A stretch of DNA of 64,000 nucleotides, taken from assembly GCA_903813345.2 (NCBI GenBank), contig CAIIXF020000010.1, positions 22,579,181-22,643,180 of the forward strand, given 5' to 3'. The stretch comes from Owenia fusiformis. Lineage: Eukaryota > Annelida > Polychaeta > Sabellida > Oweniidae. Below are positions 23,701 to 34,018 of this stretch, piece after piece. Numbering within the stretch: the stretch's first letter is position 1; the number at the start of each line of letters is the position of its first letter. A program made the translations under genes and the position numbers. The notes under the pieces are model-generated. The model searched no databases. It was not told the origin of the DNA and saw nothing but the letters and a program-made list of their open reading frames with translations.

Positions 23701-26700
23701 ATTTTGAAAAAAAAATTTAGTCAATTTGAAGCAAGTTGAAAACAGACCTTTTTGACCTTTTTTGACCTTGAGAAGGTCATTGAAGGTCAAATGTCAAATC
23801 TTAAGTCAGATTTGAATTTCTGAGAACACGTAGATGATTTTGAAAAAAAAATTTAGTCAATTTGAAGCAAGTTGAAAACAGACCTTTTTGACCTTTTTTG
23901 ACCTTGAGAAGGTCATTGAAGGTCAAATGTCAAATCTAAAGTCAGATTTGAAGGTCAAATGTCAAATCTAAAGTCAAATCTAAAGTCAGATTTGAATTTC
24001 TGAGAACATGTAGATGATTTTGAAAAAAAATTTAGTCAATGTGAAGCAAGTTGAAAAAAGACCTTTTTGACCTTGAGAAGGTCATTGAAGGTGAAATGTC
24101 AAATCTAAAGTCAGATTTGAACTTCTGAGAACATGTAGATGATTTAGAAAAAAATTGAAGTCAGTCTAAACAGTATTTGTTAAGTTATAGGAAGTTGTAA
24201 GAAATTGTTACAGACGCCGGACGCCGGACGCCAACCGCCAACCTCCAACCACCAACCGCCGTCGCAAAAAAACGGAGACCATAACAATATGTCACCACTT
24301 TTGGTGGTGACATAATAATATTGTACATCTTATTCAATATATTTTAATTGTACAGCGCATTCAATAGATTTCTATTCAAATTGTACAACACATTCAATAG
24401 ATTTCTATATGGATTTTCGGCGGATTTTACAACATATTAATAGTACTGTAGATCTCTAATACAGTTTAATAGATTTATATTTAGGTTGTGCAACACATTC
24501 ATAAAAAATGTAACTCAATTTTCAGGCAGTATTTCAAGCTCTCAACTCCATCATGTTACAATGTGGAGTGTTCTGTGAAGATAGGTGGTTAGTGTTTACT
24601 TTACATATTGTTTATTTGATTCAATTAGGCAGGCAAGTATCTAATGATTGGGAAACCCAGGTAGAAATTTCAATATGGTCATATCATCCAACTAAAAAAG
24701 TAGAAGAGGACACATACTCTGGTCAAATCAAACCAACCGTGCTTGAAGTATTTGCATATAGGACTGTAAAGAAATACCCCAAAATCAAATGCCTCATGTT
24801 GAATATTTCAGATGTTGGTAGACTATAATGATTTTATTTACAGGTAGTGATGTGTGGTTCTGGTTTATATTGCAAGTAATTTGCTCTGGCCAGATCTTCC
24901 CAGATATCTGAAGTAAAGTGGGGTCTCAATGTGGTGGGATTATCTCATAGATTAACCCATGAATTAGTTCCATCATATATGGGATAGTGGACATAGTAAG
25001 ATAGTGATTAGTAGTAGGTTGGGAATATAGATAGGTAATAACAGTAGAGAATTCACCATTTGGGGACAGTGGTCAAAATTAACGAGTGAAATGATGCCAA
25101 AATGGTTTAAAGGGGCAACACAGACTACATTGGGAATGACTTTCTCAAAAACAGTCAAAATTTTGCAATATATTTATTTCTTGTTAGGCAACAAGAATTG
25201 AATTCTGACTTACAAGAACAGGCTAAGATTATGGTTATAACTTGGAAGAAAGGGAAGTACATTGTATGTGTAGTGTACATATAAAATCTTCAATGAGAAA
25301 ATAAAATTTTACGCTCTCTATTTTTGCTGCCACTTTACTAGGATGAAAAAAGGGTGTATAATTACAGTGAATTCCCAGGAAAATGTTGAGTGTTGTAAAC
25401 TATACTTAAATAATATACCATAAACATTGGTTGTTTTATACCTTAGAAAACATGAGCTTTATTGCAGCACCATCTGGCCTTTACAACAAGATATGGTAAT
25501 TGTTGGTGGTCCAAATACATAAACATCTTATGAACCAGTATGTAGTTTTAGTTGCAATTTGAATCAAAACTCCTTATTCATACTTCAAAAATAAATATCG
25601 ACCATACTAATTACTATGCCATTCTTGGGGCCAAAAACAAAATTTTTATGTTTAAACAGCTTTATAGCAAGTAAATGCAGGAATGTCAGATCTTTACATT
25701 AGGGAATAGTAGTACCTGTTGGTGGTCAAAATGTTTTCAAAACATTTTCAGCATTTTTAATTAAAAAACTTCTCATTCTCCTCTCAAAGTAAAATATTTT
25801 CGAAATGTATGACATATTGTTTATATAAGAACTAAAAGTGCATTCTTTAAAGAATATAAGCTTTATTTCATGCTTTGTAGTTTAAAATGGTCAATCAGTT
25901 GTTTTAGTAAAAATCTGAAGATCTGAGCTTTTCTTCCTGCACTCATACTGTAACATATTTAACATGAGAATATTGGGGAGTTACATATCTGGGTTACATA
26001 TTCTTCTTTTCTTCTAACATATTCTTCTTGGCCATATCAGATTATTAAGGAAATTAAAACATTTCAAAATATCATGAAATATATGAAAATGCCATCAAAG
26101 TGTGTACTCAGGTAAAGGTTTAGGAGATTTCTCATCTTAATTAACCCGATTCAGAAGAAAAAAAAGAGAAATATAGTATGTGTATTGTATTTTTAGATAA
26201 AAAGATAGTAACCTAAATCAAATGAAACGATAAAATGCTTTTTGACAGTTCGAAACATTTAAATTAGGATTTCATGATAGATAAAGATCAGCCATAACAT
26301 ACATGCATTGAATGGTCCACTAAAAGGAACCCTTTAAAATGTTAATGTTGCGTTTCTTCATTTTTTGGTATTGTAAGGGAGGTAGATTTCATGAATAACA
26401 ATATTCAGCAGTAATAATATAAGTTATTCAATGATTTGAAGTGCAATACAGGATATATTCTGCTCAAGGAATTCTGTATTGAAACGAGACGAAGTCGAGT
26501 GCCAATACAGAATATCAAGATTTTTTATTGTGTGATCCTCTGTATTGCTACTGAGAATGTCCTCTCCACACCAATATTTTCTGTATTGCGAGGGAGATGA
26601 TCAATGGGGACAATCTCAGTAGCAATACAGATTGCTACAGAACAAGAACTGACCAATCAGAAGGCTTCATTTTACAGATCATACGATAATCAGACATACA

Positions 26701-29700
26701 TATAATACACACATCCTTTTTGATAAGGATAAGGATATTGAGGAGATCTTGTCTTCCCTTGAAGATTCTATTTTGGGGAGATACATGTATGTCCTCCCTT
26801 AAACAGTTCTCCATTGCGGACATGCCATTCATTTGGAATATGTCCTTTAAGAACAATTGCAACATTATCCACAAACTGAGTGCCTGAAATTTGAAAACTC
26901 ATTACACAAGTTTCAAGAGGGTGCGTGTTCTTAATAACTAGTGGGGGTCTGGTATATAGGCATCAATTGATGTGAATTGAGAAGATCCAATCAAGATTTG
27001 ATTAATAAATGTAAACCACATGGCCCACAAGATATATGTTACTTATCCATCAATTCAAAACAACATATGGTTGCCTCACCAGAAAAATTTCAAATTCCAA
27101 ATTTTACAAATTTCTTAGGAACTAACTGTGTGCATTTTATGTGCTTAACTGCAAATTGGATATTAGATGGTGTTTACTTGAATATATATGTTAAATTGCT
27201 GTTGTTATTTCAACAAAATCATAAAACTGAACATTTTGATTTTATAAGGGGAACATGTGTTTTCAAATAGAGCTAGGTAAATCTGAATTCAGCTTAACCT
27301 GGACTTAAGATGTTTTTCAGATATAATGTCAAAATATTCCTTGAAGAAAATGCTAGAGTGTCTTCAAAGTTGCTAGAAAGTACTCGAAATACAAGAAATG
27401 CACAAAATATGAAAGTTAAAACTTTAAAACATGAAAGGGTATATCAAGTTGAATCATAAGGTCACATTTATCTGAACATTTGTTTTTCTTGAAACTCTCT
27501 AAATATGAGTTTATGCGATATTTGAGTATTTGCGCTATTATTTTTCATCACATTTAACGATAAATTGTTGGGTTAAACTTGTTTTCCTGAAATTTCTTAA
27601 GTTTTCTCAAATATATCGCATTTCAAGATCTGTATAATAAATAAGCATGATGTTTTACAACATAAAAATATTAATTAAAACACCCTACATACCTCCAGGG
27701 AACCCCTTATAAACACTAACTCAATTTCAAAAAGTTTTTTCATCTTGTTTCTCTTAAGTATCGAAAGTATTCTCAAATATATCACATTTCAGCTTTTGTA
27801 TAATAATAGAGCATGAGGTTTCAGATCATAAGTAGTGCTCAAAAATATTAATTACAAATATAGCGAAAAATATATCATTTTTCCATTATAAAATGTCTTA
27901 AACATTGTATACTTTTTCAAAGCCATCAACCAATAGTGAATCATAACCTAACTGCACTTATACATGTACAAGTAGTATTAGCTATAGTTTTGTCTAAAAA
28001 TGTTTTGTTTGACAGATATTTCAATGTAAGAAATGATATATTCCAAATCAAACAAGTCATATTGCAGGTAATACCATCTATCTACATGTACATTTTCCTC
28101 CTGTTTTCATATTACCCTCTGACAATGACAAACTATTGGACAGCTTAGATGCTGAGATCTTTATAATCTCAAATGTATCACAGCTACTAACAGCACTGTT
28201 TTATAAGTAGAAAATGAAGACTTGTGATTCTCTGATTAAATATTCTGATTGGTAAGATCGATGAATTAATCTCTAATTTCGATTTCAAGTACACTATGTT
28301 GGAAATATTTATTTTATAATTTGTTCTTCAACTGTATCTACTGACTTTTGTTTGAATCTGATGTAGATGTTTGGTTTAGGATTGTGACAATCATTCTTGA
28401 ATAGTGGTAGGGGAGTTGCTCCTTCAAATCATAGACATTTGGAATAGAGGTGTGTTACAGGCTATACTCTTAAATGTTTTTTTTCTTGCTGTGTTTTGAA
28501 AAACTTTTTAAAATTTCCATTTCGGTTTGCAATTTCATCCAGGGATTTACAAAATGTATCTATTACTATTCATATAATGATCAACAGACAGAAATGAAAA
28601 TTCAAATAATATTGAAATCAACATTTAAACAATAGATATATGGGGTAACATAACTGACTTTTGATCATGATGAATACCCAACATTAAAAAGAAAGCAGTG
28701 CAATATTTGTGACACCAATAATTGAATAATTGACACTGAAATAACTGACACCAATATTATGCCACCAAATTGTTCAAATAATTGATACCGACATTTAAAT
28801 GTGCAAGAATGGTATCGCATTTCATAAACAGAAATTACTAAAAATGTTTTGCGTTCCAGGTATCTGATTAGCTGATCCATGTGTTGTCTACAAACCTATG
28901 ATGCTTTTAATTTGTCTCAGCATCAAACACCTGTTTATGATATATAATATACCAAGCATTACCCACTCCCCACTCACGTTAAGGACCATATCAAACACCT
29001 GTTTGCATTAGGGGTCGTATAAAGCACCTGTTTTGTGTCATAATGTATACCCATTGGTCATTGCCCACTCCCAACTCAGATAAGGGACCATCTCAAACAC
29101 CAGGCCATCCAACTGTCCCGCAATTTGCATATTTGTCACGCATTTGCTGAAGAAATTGAAGTATGTCAAGCAGATGCGCATATTTTCAATTCATTGTCAA
29201 GAAAAAATGTTTCAGTACACGCCGAAAAAACGAACGCTGAAAAAATGAACGTCCAAATAATCGAACAATACAACTGGCATAACCCACTACCAATTCACTC
29301 TAGGGACCTATAGAAATCAGAAATCTTGTATCATTTTCCTAATATTCAAAGCAATGTATTTCTATTTGCAGAAGGACGGGAGAAGGCTTATATATTTGCG
29401 ATATCATCCTCTGGTGTGATGTTTGCAGTAACAAGAGCCTGTGCCAAGGGTGTCTTAGGCATATGTGGTTGTGATACAAGTATACGAAAGAAAGATACAG
29501 AGGTAAGCACCAATAAAAGTATCCTAATGTTCCAAAAAGAGACCCCTGTGGGTAGGTAATGATAAGTGATGAGGCAGCATAGATACTTTGTCAATGTAAT
29601 TTTAAAAAATCAGCAAATATAAGAACGACAAATAATCAAGTAAAAGCTAAAATCTAAAAAGTACACAGAAAGCAATACAAATAAAAAGTGTCATTGTGAC

Positions 29701-32055
29701 AAAAACTCATATCACTATTAATCTTAATGTGACAGAGGTATTAACAGCAAAACCCCAGAACCCACAGAAGCGCTAACTCAGAAAGTTCATAGAAAACATT
29801 TGAAACTTGTAAGAGATATAATTTCTATTTTTGTAAACTCCAATTGTTCTAATTCAGGCATTTCTAAAATAGAACAGTAAATACTTCCATATGAAAGAAA
29901 GCCACTTTTAGTATTCTTGGTATTACACACAAGCAATGTCATGTATTAAATCCTATCCAGAATACACATGATATTCTATTTAACACGTTCTGTTACAGGT
30001 TATGTCCTTATACCAATTGAAACACTAACAACAATATAATCTTGCACATCATTGAAACATATATTCAGTCTACATTACACAAAATCTAGAATAGATAACG
30101 CATGATTAATCCACAATACAGCATCATTCGTTCATATACAATCTACAAATTACAAACTATTCATTCTAGAATATACATTGTAGAACATACTGTATATTCG
30201 ATCTAGAACATACTGTAAATCATAGAACAAATTGTACATTCTAGAACATACCGTATATTCTAGCACATACAAATCAATCTAGAACATACAGATCATTCTA
30301 GACCATACAAATCACTCTATAAATCTGAAATAACACATTATTCAGTATAAACTTGAACACAATGATATTATAATCTAAAACTCAACAATCTTTCTAATCA
30401 CACTTTTCTTTTGCAGGGAGATTTCAAATGGGGTGGATGCTCGCATAACATAAAATATGGAGACAAGTTCACGAAAGAATGGGTTGATGCACAGGAAGTC
30501 AGATTGACAAAAGATGGCCTAATGAACACCTGGAATAATGAGGCCGGAAGAAAGGTGAGTCTAGTGTATCTTATCCTTTCTCAAGAGCTCCACTTACATT
30601 AAATAAATCAGATAAAATTCTTTAATCGAGCCTATATTCAATCAGACTGTGAAGTCAGAAAACTTCTCTTGTTAAAGCCATGAAAACCAAGATCTTGCGT
30701 AAAGCTCACTAACAGTTCCTTATCTCCATTTTATTCTCTCTCTATTAAACACAAGGGATTTATGAGGACTATATATGTTTTTAAACCAATTTGGCTCCAT
30801 ATTTAGAAAATAAAGTTCATCTTTTCAGAATTTAAACCCTTTTTTAGTAAATGAGGCCCTTTTTCAAAAGTACCCATTTTCTATAAAATTAGGCTTATTT
30901 CTGAAAATGTGGCACAAAAAGACAAATGTGAAACAAAAGTCGCCCCCCAGATCTGCAAGTGCTGCAGGGCCTTGGTACAAGACTATCTATACTACTAATC
31001 TATCTTAACCATGGTCACATTTCTAAAGCAAAAATGTTCAGATAAGATATGGATGAGGGTGGATCATACCAATCAGGCATGTTATACATGCCTGATTCAA
31101 ATATTTTCATTTTCATTGAAAACAACTTGAAAGAGAATATCTGATCAATCTCCATCCGGTGATAATCTTTCATTTATATTTGAATGATTTCATTCCATCT
31201 GAAACCAAAATTCAGATTATTTTTGTTTGAGAAAAATAGCATTCTGGAATATTTTCAGTCAATAGGCCTCAAAGAATATATCTGATCAACTTTCATTCGC
31301 TTTTTATCTGTCATTTCTTCTTAAAAGGGCTCTGTGCCTGTTTCTACTCCTAAAATAAACCATAATTGGAAAAGAAATCAGAATTACCTGTAACTCGCAC
31401 CAACAATAGACTTTGAAACAAACTTGATTTTCTATAATAAATTGAGAGCTTGAAAAAAGTTTTCACATTGTGAGTAATTTGTCTTTTAGAATATAAAGAT
31501 ATAAAGAGTTGCATGCATGTGTATATCCCCATATCAGATGTTTTCCCATTTAAGAATAAATGACATAAAGAAGAATTTTGTAATGTTTTTCAGGCAATCA
31601 AGGCCAGCACAAAGCTAATATGTAAATGTCACGGCATATCAGGCTCATGTTCTCAAAAGATCTGCTGGAGATCTATGGGAAATTTCAAAGAGGTCGGATC
31701 AATTCTAAAAGAAAAATTTGATGGAGCAAGCCAGGTTAAATTCAGCAAAAAGAAAAACAGGCTGCTACCCATTGGGAAAAACCAGAAAAAGCCAACAAAG
31801 AAAGACTTAGTTTATATTGATGATTCTCCTGATTTTTGTGAATATAACCCTGAAACTGGGTCATTAGGCACCAAGGACAGACTGTGTAATAAGTCAAGCC
31901 AAGGTCTTGATGGATGTGCCCTCATGTGCTGTGGGAGGGGCTACCATACAATTGTCAGAACAGTTTCTGAAGAATGTGACTGTACATTCTTCTGGTGCTG
32001 TAGGGTGGTGTGTAAAAAATGCCAATCGAGAGTGGAGGAACATTTCTGTAATTAA
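14714..32055 (+). CDS. Wnt: Wnt family secreted signalling ligand, complete, five exons
   Basis: Coding exons are 14714-14814, 20551-20819, 29372-29502, 30417-30554 and 31594-32055; all sites are GT-AG and phases agree, giving 366 residues. Residues 1-30 are a signal peptide; mature NTWWYVG follows. All 24 conserved Wnt cysteines are present. [45 protein letters not shown] and [10 protein letters not shown] mark the family. Ser229 in CHGISGSC is the O-palmitoleoylation site used by Porcupine and bound by Frizzled. Glycosylation sequons NAT and NCT are visible. Subfamily is unsettled: the N-terminal LNTKQRDLC...[17 protein letters not shown] block and FFWCC favour Wnt16, while [16 protein letters not shown] and SPDFCE favour Wnt4. 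Introns 1 (5.7 kb) and 2 (8.6 kb) are repeat-rich. Confidence 0.96.
14815..16120. other. Wnt intron 1, 5' part
   Basis: No additional exon or ordered repeat is supportable. It contains short C-runs (for example near 15879) and chance ORFs only. Confidence 0.5.
16121..16423. repeat. Diverged CATATT-type minisatellite, left part
   Basis: Degenerate units of the form CCTCATATTCCTTATTTTTGAG repeat here. They are interrupted by the element at 16424-17573 and resume as a more regular array at 17576. Confidence 0.65.
16424..17573 (+). mobile_element. Helentron/pearl-like element with tandem-repeat core
   Basis: It starts TCCCATCGAACGAAGTTCGG, whose inverse GTTCGATGGGA recurs at 17531-17541 near, but not at, the right end (asymmetric subterminal inverted repeats). 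The 5' end can itself fold (CGAAC/GTTCG). A CCGTCCGT microsatellite at about 16462-16520 is followed by four ~140-bp repeats rich in ATGGCCGCCATTTT. The right end reads CTGG followed by T. The flanking satellite, ATTCTTATTTT before and GGCCTC after, rejoins cleanly when the element is removed, as in the uninterrupted unit near 16275. These traits fit Helentron-associated and bivalve pearl elements. No Rep/helicase gene is present. Confidence 0.6.
16790..17400. repeat. ~140-bp tandem repeat core, about four copies
   Basis: Each unit contains AAAGTAGTGGAGCGATTTTG, GTATGTGAATA, a GCACACTGTC block, ACACTTTTGGTAGAAG and an ATGGCCGCCATTTT palindrome. It forms the core of the 16424-17573 element. 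Confidence 0.8.
17576..18260. repeat. 53-bp minisatellite, about twelve copies
   Basis: The unit runs CTTCTCATATTCCATATTTT, CAGAGCCTCATATTCGATAT, TACTTATTTTTAG. Copies between 17690 and 18160 are nearly identical and the edges degrade. It is pyrimidine-biased on this strand. Confidence 0.85.
18261..20550. other. Wnt intron 1, 3' part
   Basis: Mostly AT-rich. It includes a CT dinucleotide run near 18452 and two GC-richer fragments with GTCGGCC/GTCCG words (19300-19410 and 19690-19755) that look like decayed dispersed repeats. The intron ends in a TATTGCAG acceptor at 20550. Confidence 0.5.
20820..22640. other. Wnt intron 2, 5' part
   Basis: AT-rich sequence with no supportable exon. Short ORFs on both strands show no family similarity. 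Confidence 0.5.
22640..23058. repeat. Irregular TTCAGTAGATTTCAAT minisatellite, left part
   Basis: Units of about 40-65 bases combine CATTCAGTAGATTTCAAT with a TTGTACA(A/C)CAC block. The same array resumes at 24315 after an inserted element. Confidence 0.75.
23059..24314 (+). mobile_element. Long GTCACCACC-family element with expanded ~150-bp satellite core
   Basis: The left end carries GACAAAATGTCACCACCT. The right end is a perfect 11-bp hairpin, TATGTCACCAC (24288-24298) and GTGGTGACATA (24304-24314). Before the hairpin is a GACGCCGGACGCC and CCAACC-rich block that also occurs, inverted, at 723-840 and 1048-1170. Between lie about seven tandem units of roughly 130-170 bases. Each contains AGGTCATTGAAGGTCAAATG, AAAGTCAGATTTGAA, TGTAGATGATTTTGAAAAAA and CAATTTGAAGCAAG. 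It interrupts the minisatellite of 22640-24500. A 3' hairpin with a tandem core resembles Helentron-type non-autonomous elements; the class is inferred. Confidence 0.65.
24315..24500. repeat. TTCAATAGATTTCTAT minisatellite, right part
   Basis: Continuation of the array at 22640-23058, with the same TTGTACAACACATTCA plus AGATTTCTAT unit. Confidence 0.65.
26440..26640. repeat. Cluster of inverted CAATACAG/CTGTATTG words
   Basis: Several CAATACAG and CTGTATTG motifs pair around the centre. Matching GCTACTGAGA and TCTCAGTAGC arms (about 26547 and 26614) form a foldback. Likely a decayed palindromic MITE. Confidence 0.55.
28900..29120. repeat. ~110-bp direct repeat, about two copies
   Basis: The blocks CAAACACCTGTTT, CCCACTCCC(C/A)ACTCA and AGGGACCATCTCAAACACC recur in order, with a degraded third trace near 29280. 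Confidence 0.5.
29503..30416. other. Wnt intron 3
   Basis: A non-coding intron. At 30100-30330 it holds an irregular repeat of CTAGAACATAC and ATTCTAGA words about 25-35 bases long. Confidence 0.55.
30555..31593. other. Wnt intron 4
   Basis: AT-rich, with no ordered structure recognised. It ends in a TTTTTCAG acceptor at 31593. Confidence 0.6.
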
Positions 32056-32460
32056 ACCATGTCTTTAGATTATACATTCTGGCTTACTGAAGATATTGGA
32101 GAAAGGTCGAAAAAATGGCAATGGCTATTATACTACGCAAAACCTTTCTATAATCATTTATACCAAACTGTATATACTAGAGCCATCTTGCAATATAGTT
32201 TGCATACATAAATGATACTGTCATACTGAGTAATATCATTTTACTCTAAAGGGCAAAAAAGTCTTTGAAATTTTGACAAAAACATAATCAGAGTGATCAA
32301 AAGTAAAAAAACACATTTTCTATTGATTGCATGATGATGTATGTCATACAACATTATAGAAATCTATAAATATCAATACAGGTACTTTTAGCAGATGAAA
32401 TTATTGTATAGAAAATTGAACCTGCTCTGAGATCAATTATACCTTGAAATGGTTAGATAT

Positions 32461-32975
32461 TACAATACAAACAATATTATCTTCCAATGTTCTACATTAT
32501 CAAACAATGAAATGAATAGATATATGTTGAGCAGACCATATAAGGAAAAGGGCAATGCAAACAATATTATCTTCCAATGTTCTACATTATCAAACAATGA
32601 AATGAATAGATATATGTTGAGCAGACCATATAAGGAAAAGGGCAATGCAAACAATATTATCTTCCAATGTTCTACATTATCAAACAATGAAATAAATAGA
32701 TATATGTTGAGCAGACCATATAAGGAAAGGGGCAATGCAAACAATATTATCTTCCAATGTTCTACATTATCAAACAATGAAATGAATAGATATATGTTGA
32801 GCAGACCATATAAGGAAAGGGGCAATGCAAACAATATTATCTTACAATGTTCTACATTATCAAACAATGAAATGAATAGATATATGTTGAGCAGACCATA
32901 TAAGGAAAGGGGCAATGCAAACAATATTATCTTCCAATGTTCTACATTATCAGACCATATAAGGAAAAGGGCTCA
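32461..32975. repeat. 90-bp tandem repeat, five full copies plus a deleted sixth
   Basis: Units start ACAATATTATCTTCCAATGT at 32471, 32561, 32651, 32741, 32831 and 32921. Copies differ at only a few positions (for example GAAAAG/GAAAGG). The sixth has lost the segment between TCTACATTATCA and GACCATATAAGG. As 90 is a multiple of three and the unit lacks stops in one frame on each strand, both strands show long repetitive ORFs. They start inside the array and have no separate gene structure, so I treat this as a minisatellite in the Wnt 3' UTR or just beyond it. Confidence 0.9.
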
Positions 32976-33446
32976 GAACTAACTATAGAAGTGTACACAT
33001 ATTGTCATCGCCTGTGTTGGCTACCCCAAAATGACAATGAATGAAATGCTGACTTATGTAATGTTTACAGTGGCTATTGCCTTCGCAAATGTTAGTAATG
33101 ATCAATATAAGATTTCAGTCTGTTTGCAAAACATCTGCATGAAGGAAACTTTCTTACTACTAACTATATTACATTGTTCTCAATATTTTGTTTACTATTA
33201 CTTTTAAAATTTGTGCTTTAACCCTTTAAGCACAGACACACAGAATTTCTGTACCTCAATGTTTAAAGCAATAATTTATTTTTGCTTATTAACCTAAAAG
33301 GATTTTCCATGTTAAAGTGTTTTTTACAGTCTAATGTAAATTTAATAGATATATGATAGCTGATTGGTTATACATGTATAGGTCACCAGTTATTTCATCA
33401 GGTTTCAAATATATATCAATCACTTTTATCTAGATACTTTATGCCT
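32976..33446. other. Non-coding stretch downstream of the Wnt gene
   Basis: AT-rich, possibly still Wnt 3' UTR. No exon or repeat recognised. Confidence 0.5.
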
Positions 33447-34018
33447 CCCTGTTACTCACTTCGAGAGCCATGTTAGATTTTGAAACTTATGGCTCTCAAA
33501 CGGAGAAGTGAACAGCTCATCAATAGTGACCTTTGAAATCGAATTAAGTCGATCCGCGGCTTACTTTTGGTCTCTAACTGTGTCTTACATCAGCTGGAGT
33601 ACTTCTTTTTCGATCAAGACTTGTAAATTGTTCATCGAGTGAAAGTTTTTTAGACCTATTTCCAATATGGCGGTTTGCTAGGTGCGAGATACGCAACGAA
33701 CGAAATGAATTTTGAGAATTAGTTAGGTTTGTACAACCTCCGGAGATTTACGAAAATGTCCGAGCAGAAACCGCCATATTGGAATTTGGCAGTAAAACGA
33801 TTCACTCGACTAACAATTACAAGTCTTGATCGAAAAAGAAGTACTCCAGCGCTCCGATACTTACACGGATTGATGATACTGATGTAAGACACAGTTAGAG
33901 ACCAAAAGTAAGCCGCGGATCGACTTAATTCGATTTCAAAGGTCACGATCATTGAGCTGTCCAAATGCTCCGTGGGAAAGCTATTATATCAAAATCCAAT
34001 AGCTTTCGCAGGAAGTAA
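33447..34018. mobile_element. Foldback element with ~250-bp arms
   Basis: The left arm contains GAACAGCTCA, GTGACCTTTGAAATCGAATT, AAGTCGATCCGCGGCTTAC, TCTAACTGTGTCTTACATCA, GGAGTACTTCTTTTTCGATC and CCAATATGGCGG. The right arm carries the same blocks in reverse-complement order. One arm has a roughly 30-bp extra segment near 33850-33880. The outermost pair is CCTGTTACT/AGTAACCTG-like. No clear target duplication and no ORF of its own, so the superfamily is unknown. Confidence 0.75.

Larger units (their letters stand above)
24501..29371. other. Wnt intron 2, 3' part
   Basis: No supportable exon. Two small ordered features are listed separately (26440-26640 and 28900-29120). The intron ends in a TATTTGCAG acceptor at 29371. 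Confidence 0.5.

Noticed and set aside
24553-24828. 91-codon plus-strand ORF in Wnt intron 2
   Set aside because: No family similarity, no splice boundaries, and adjacent to a minisatellite; treated as chance.
32449-32982. 177-codon plus-strand and 154-codon minus-strand repetitive proteins
   Set aside because: Both are created by the 90-bp tandem unit being a multiple of three. Neither has an independent start context, splice structure or family similarity.
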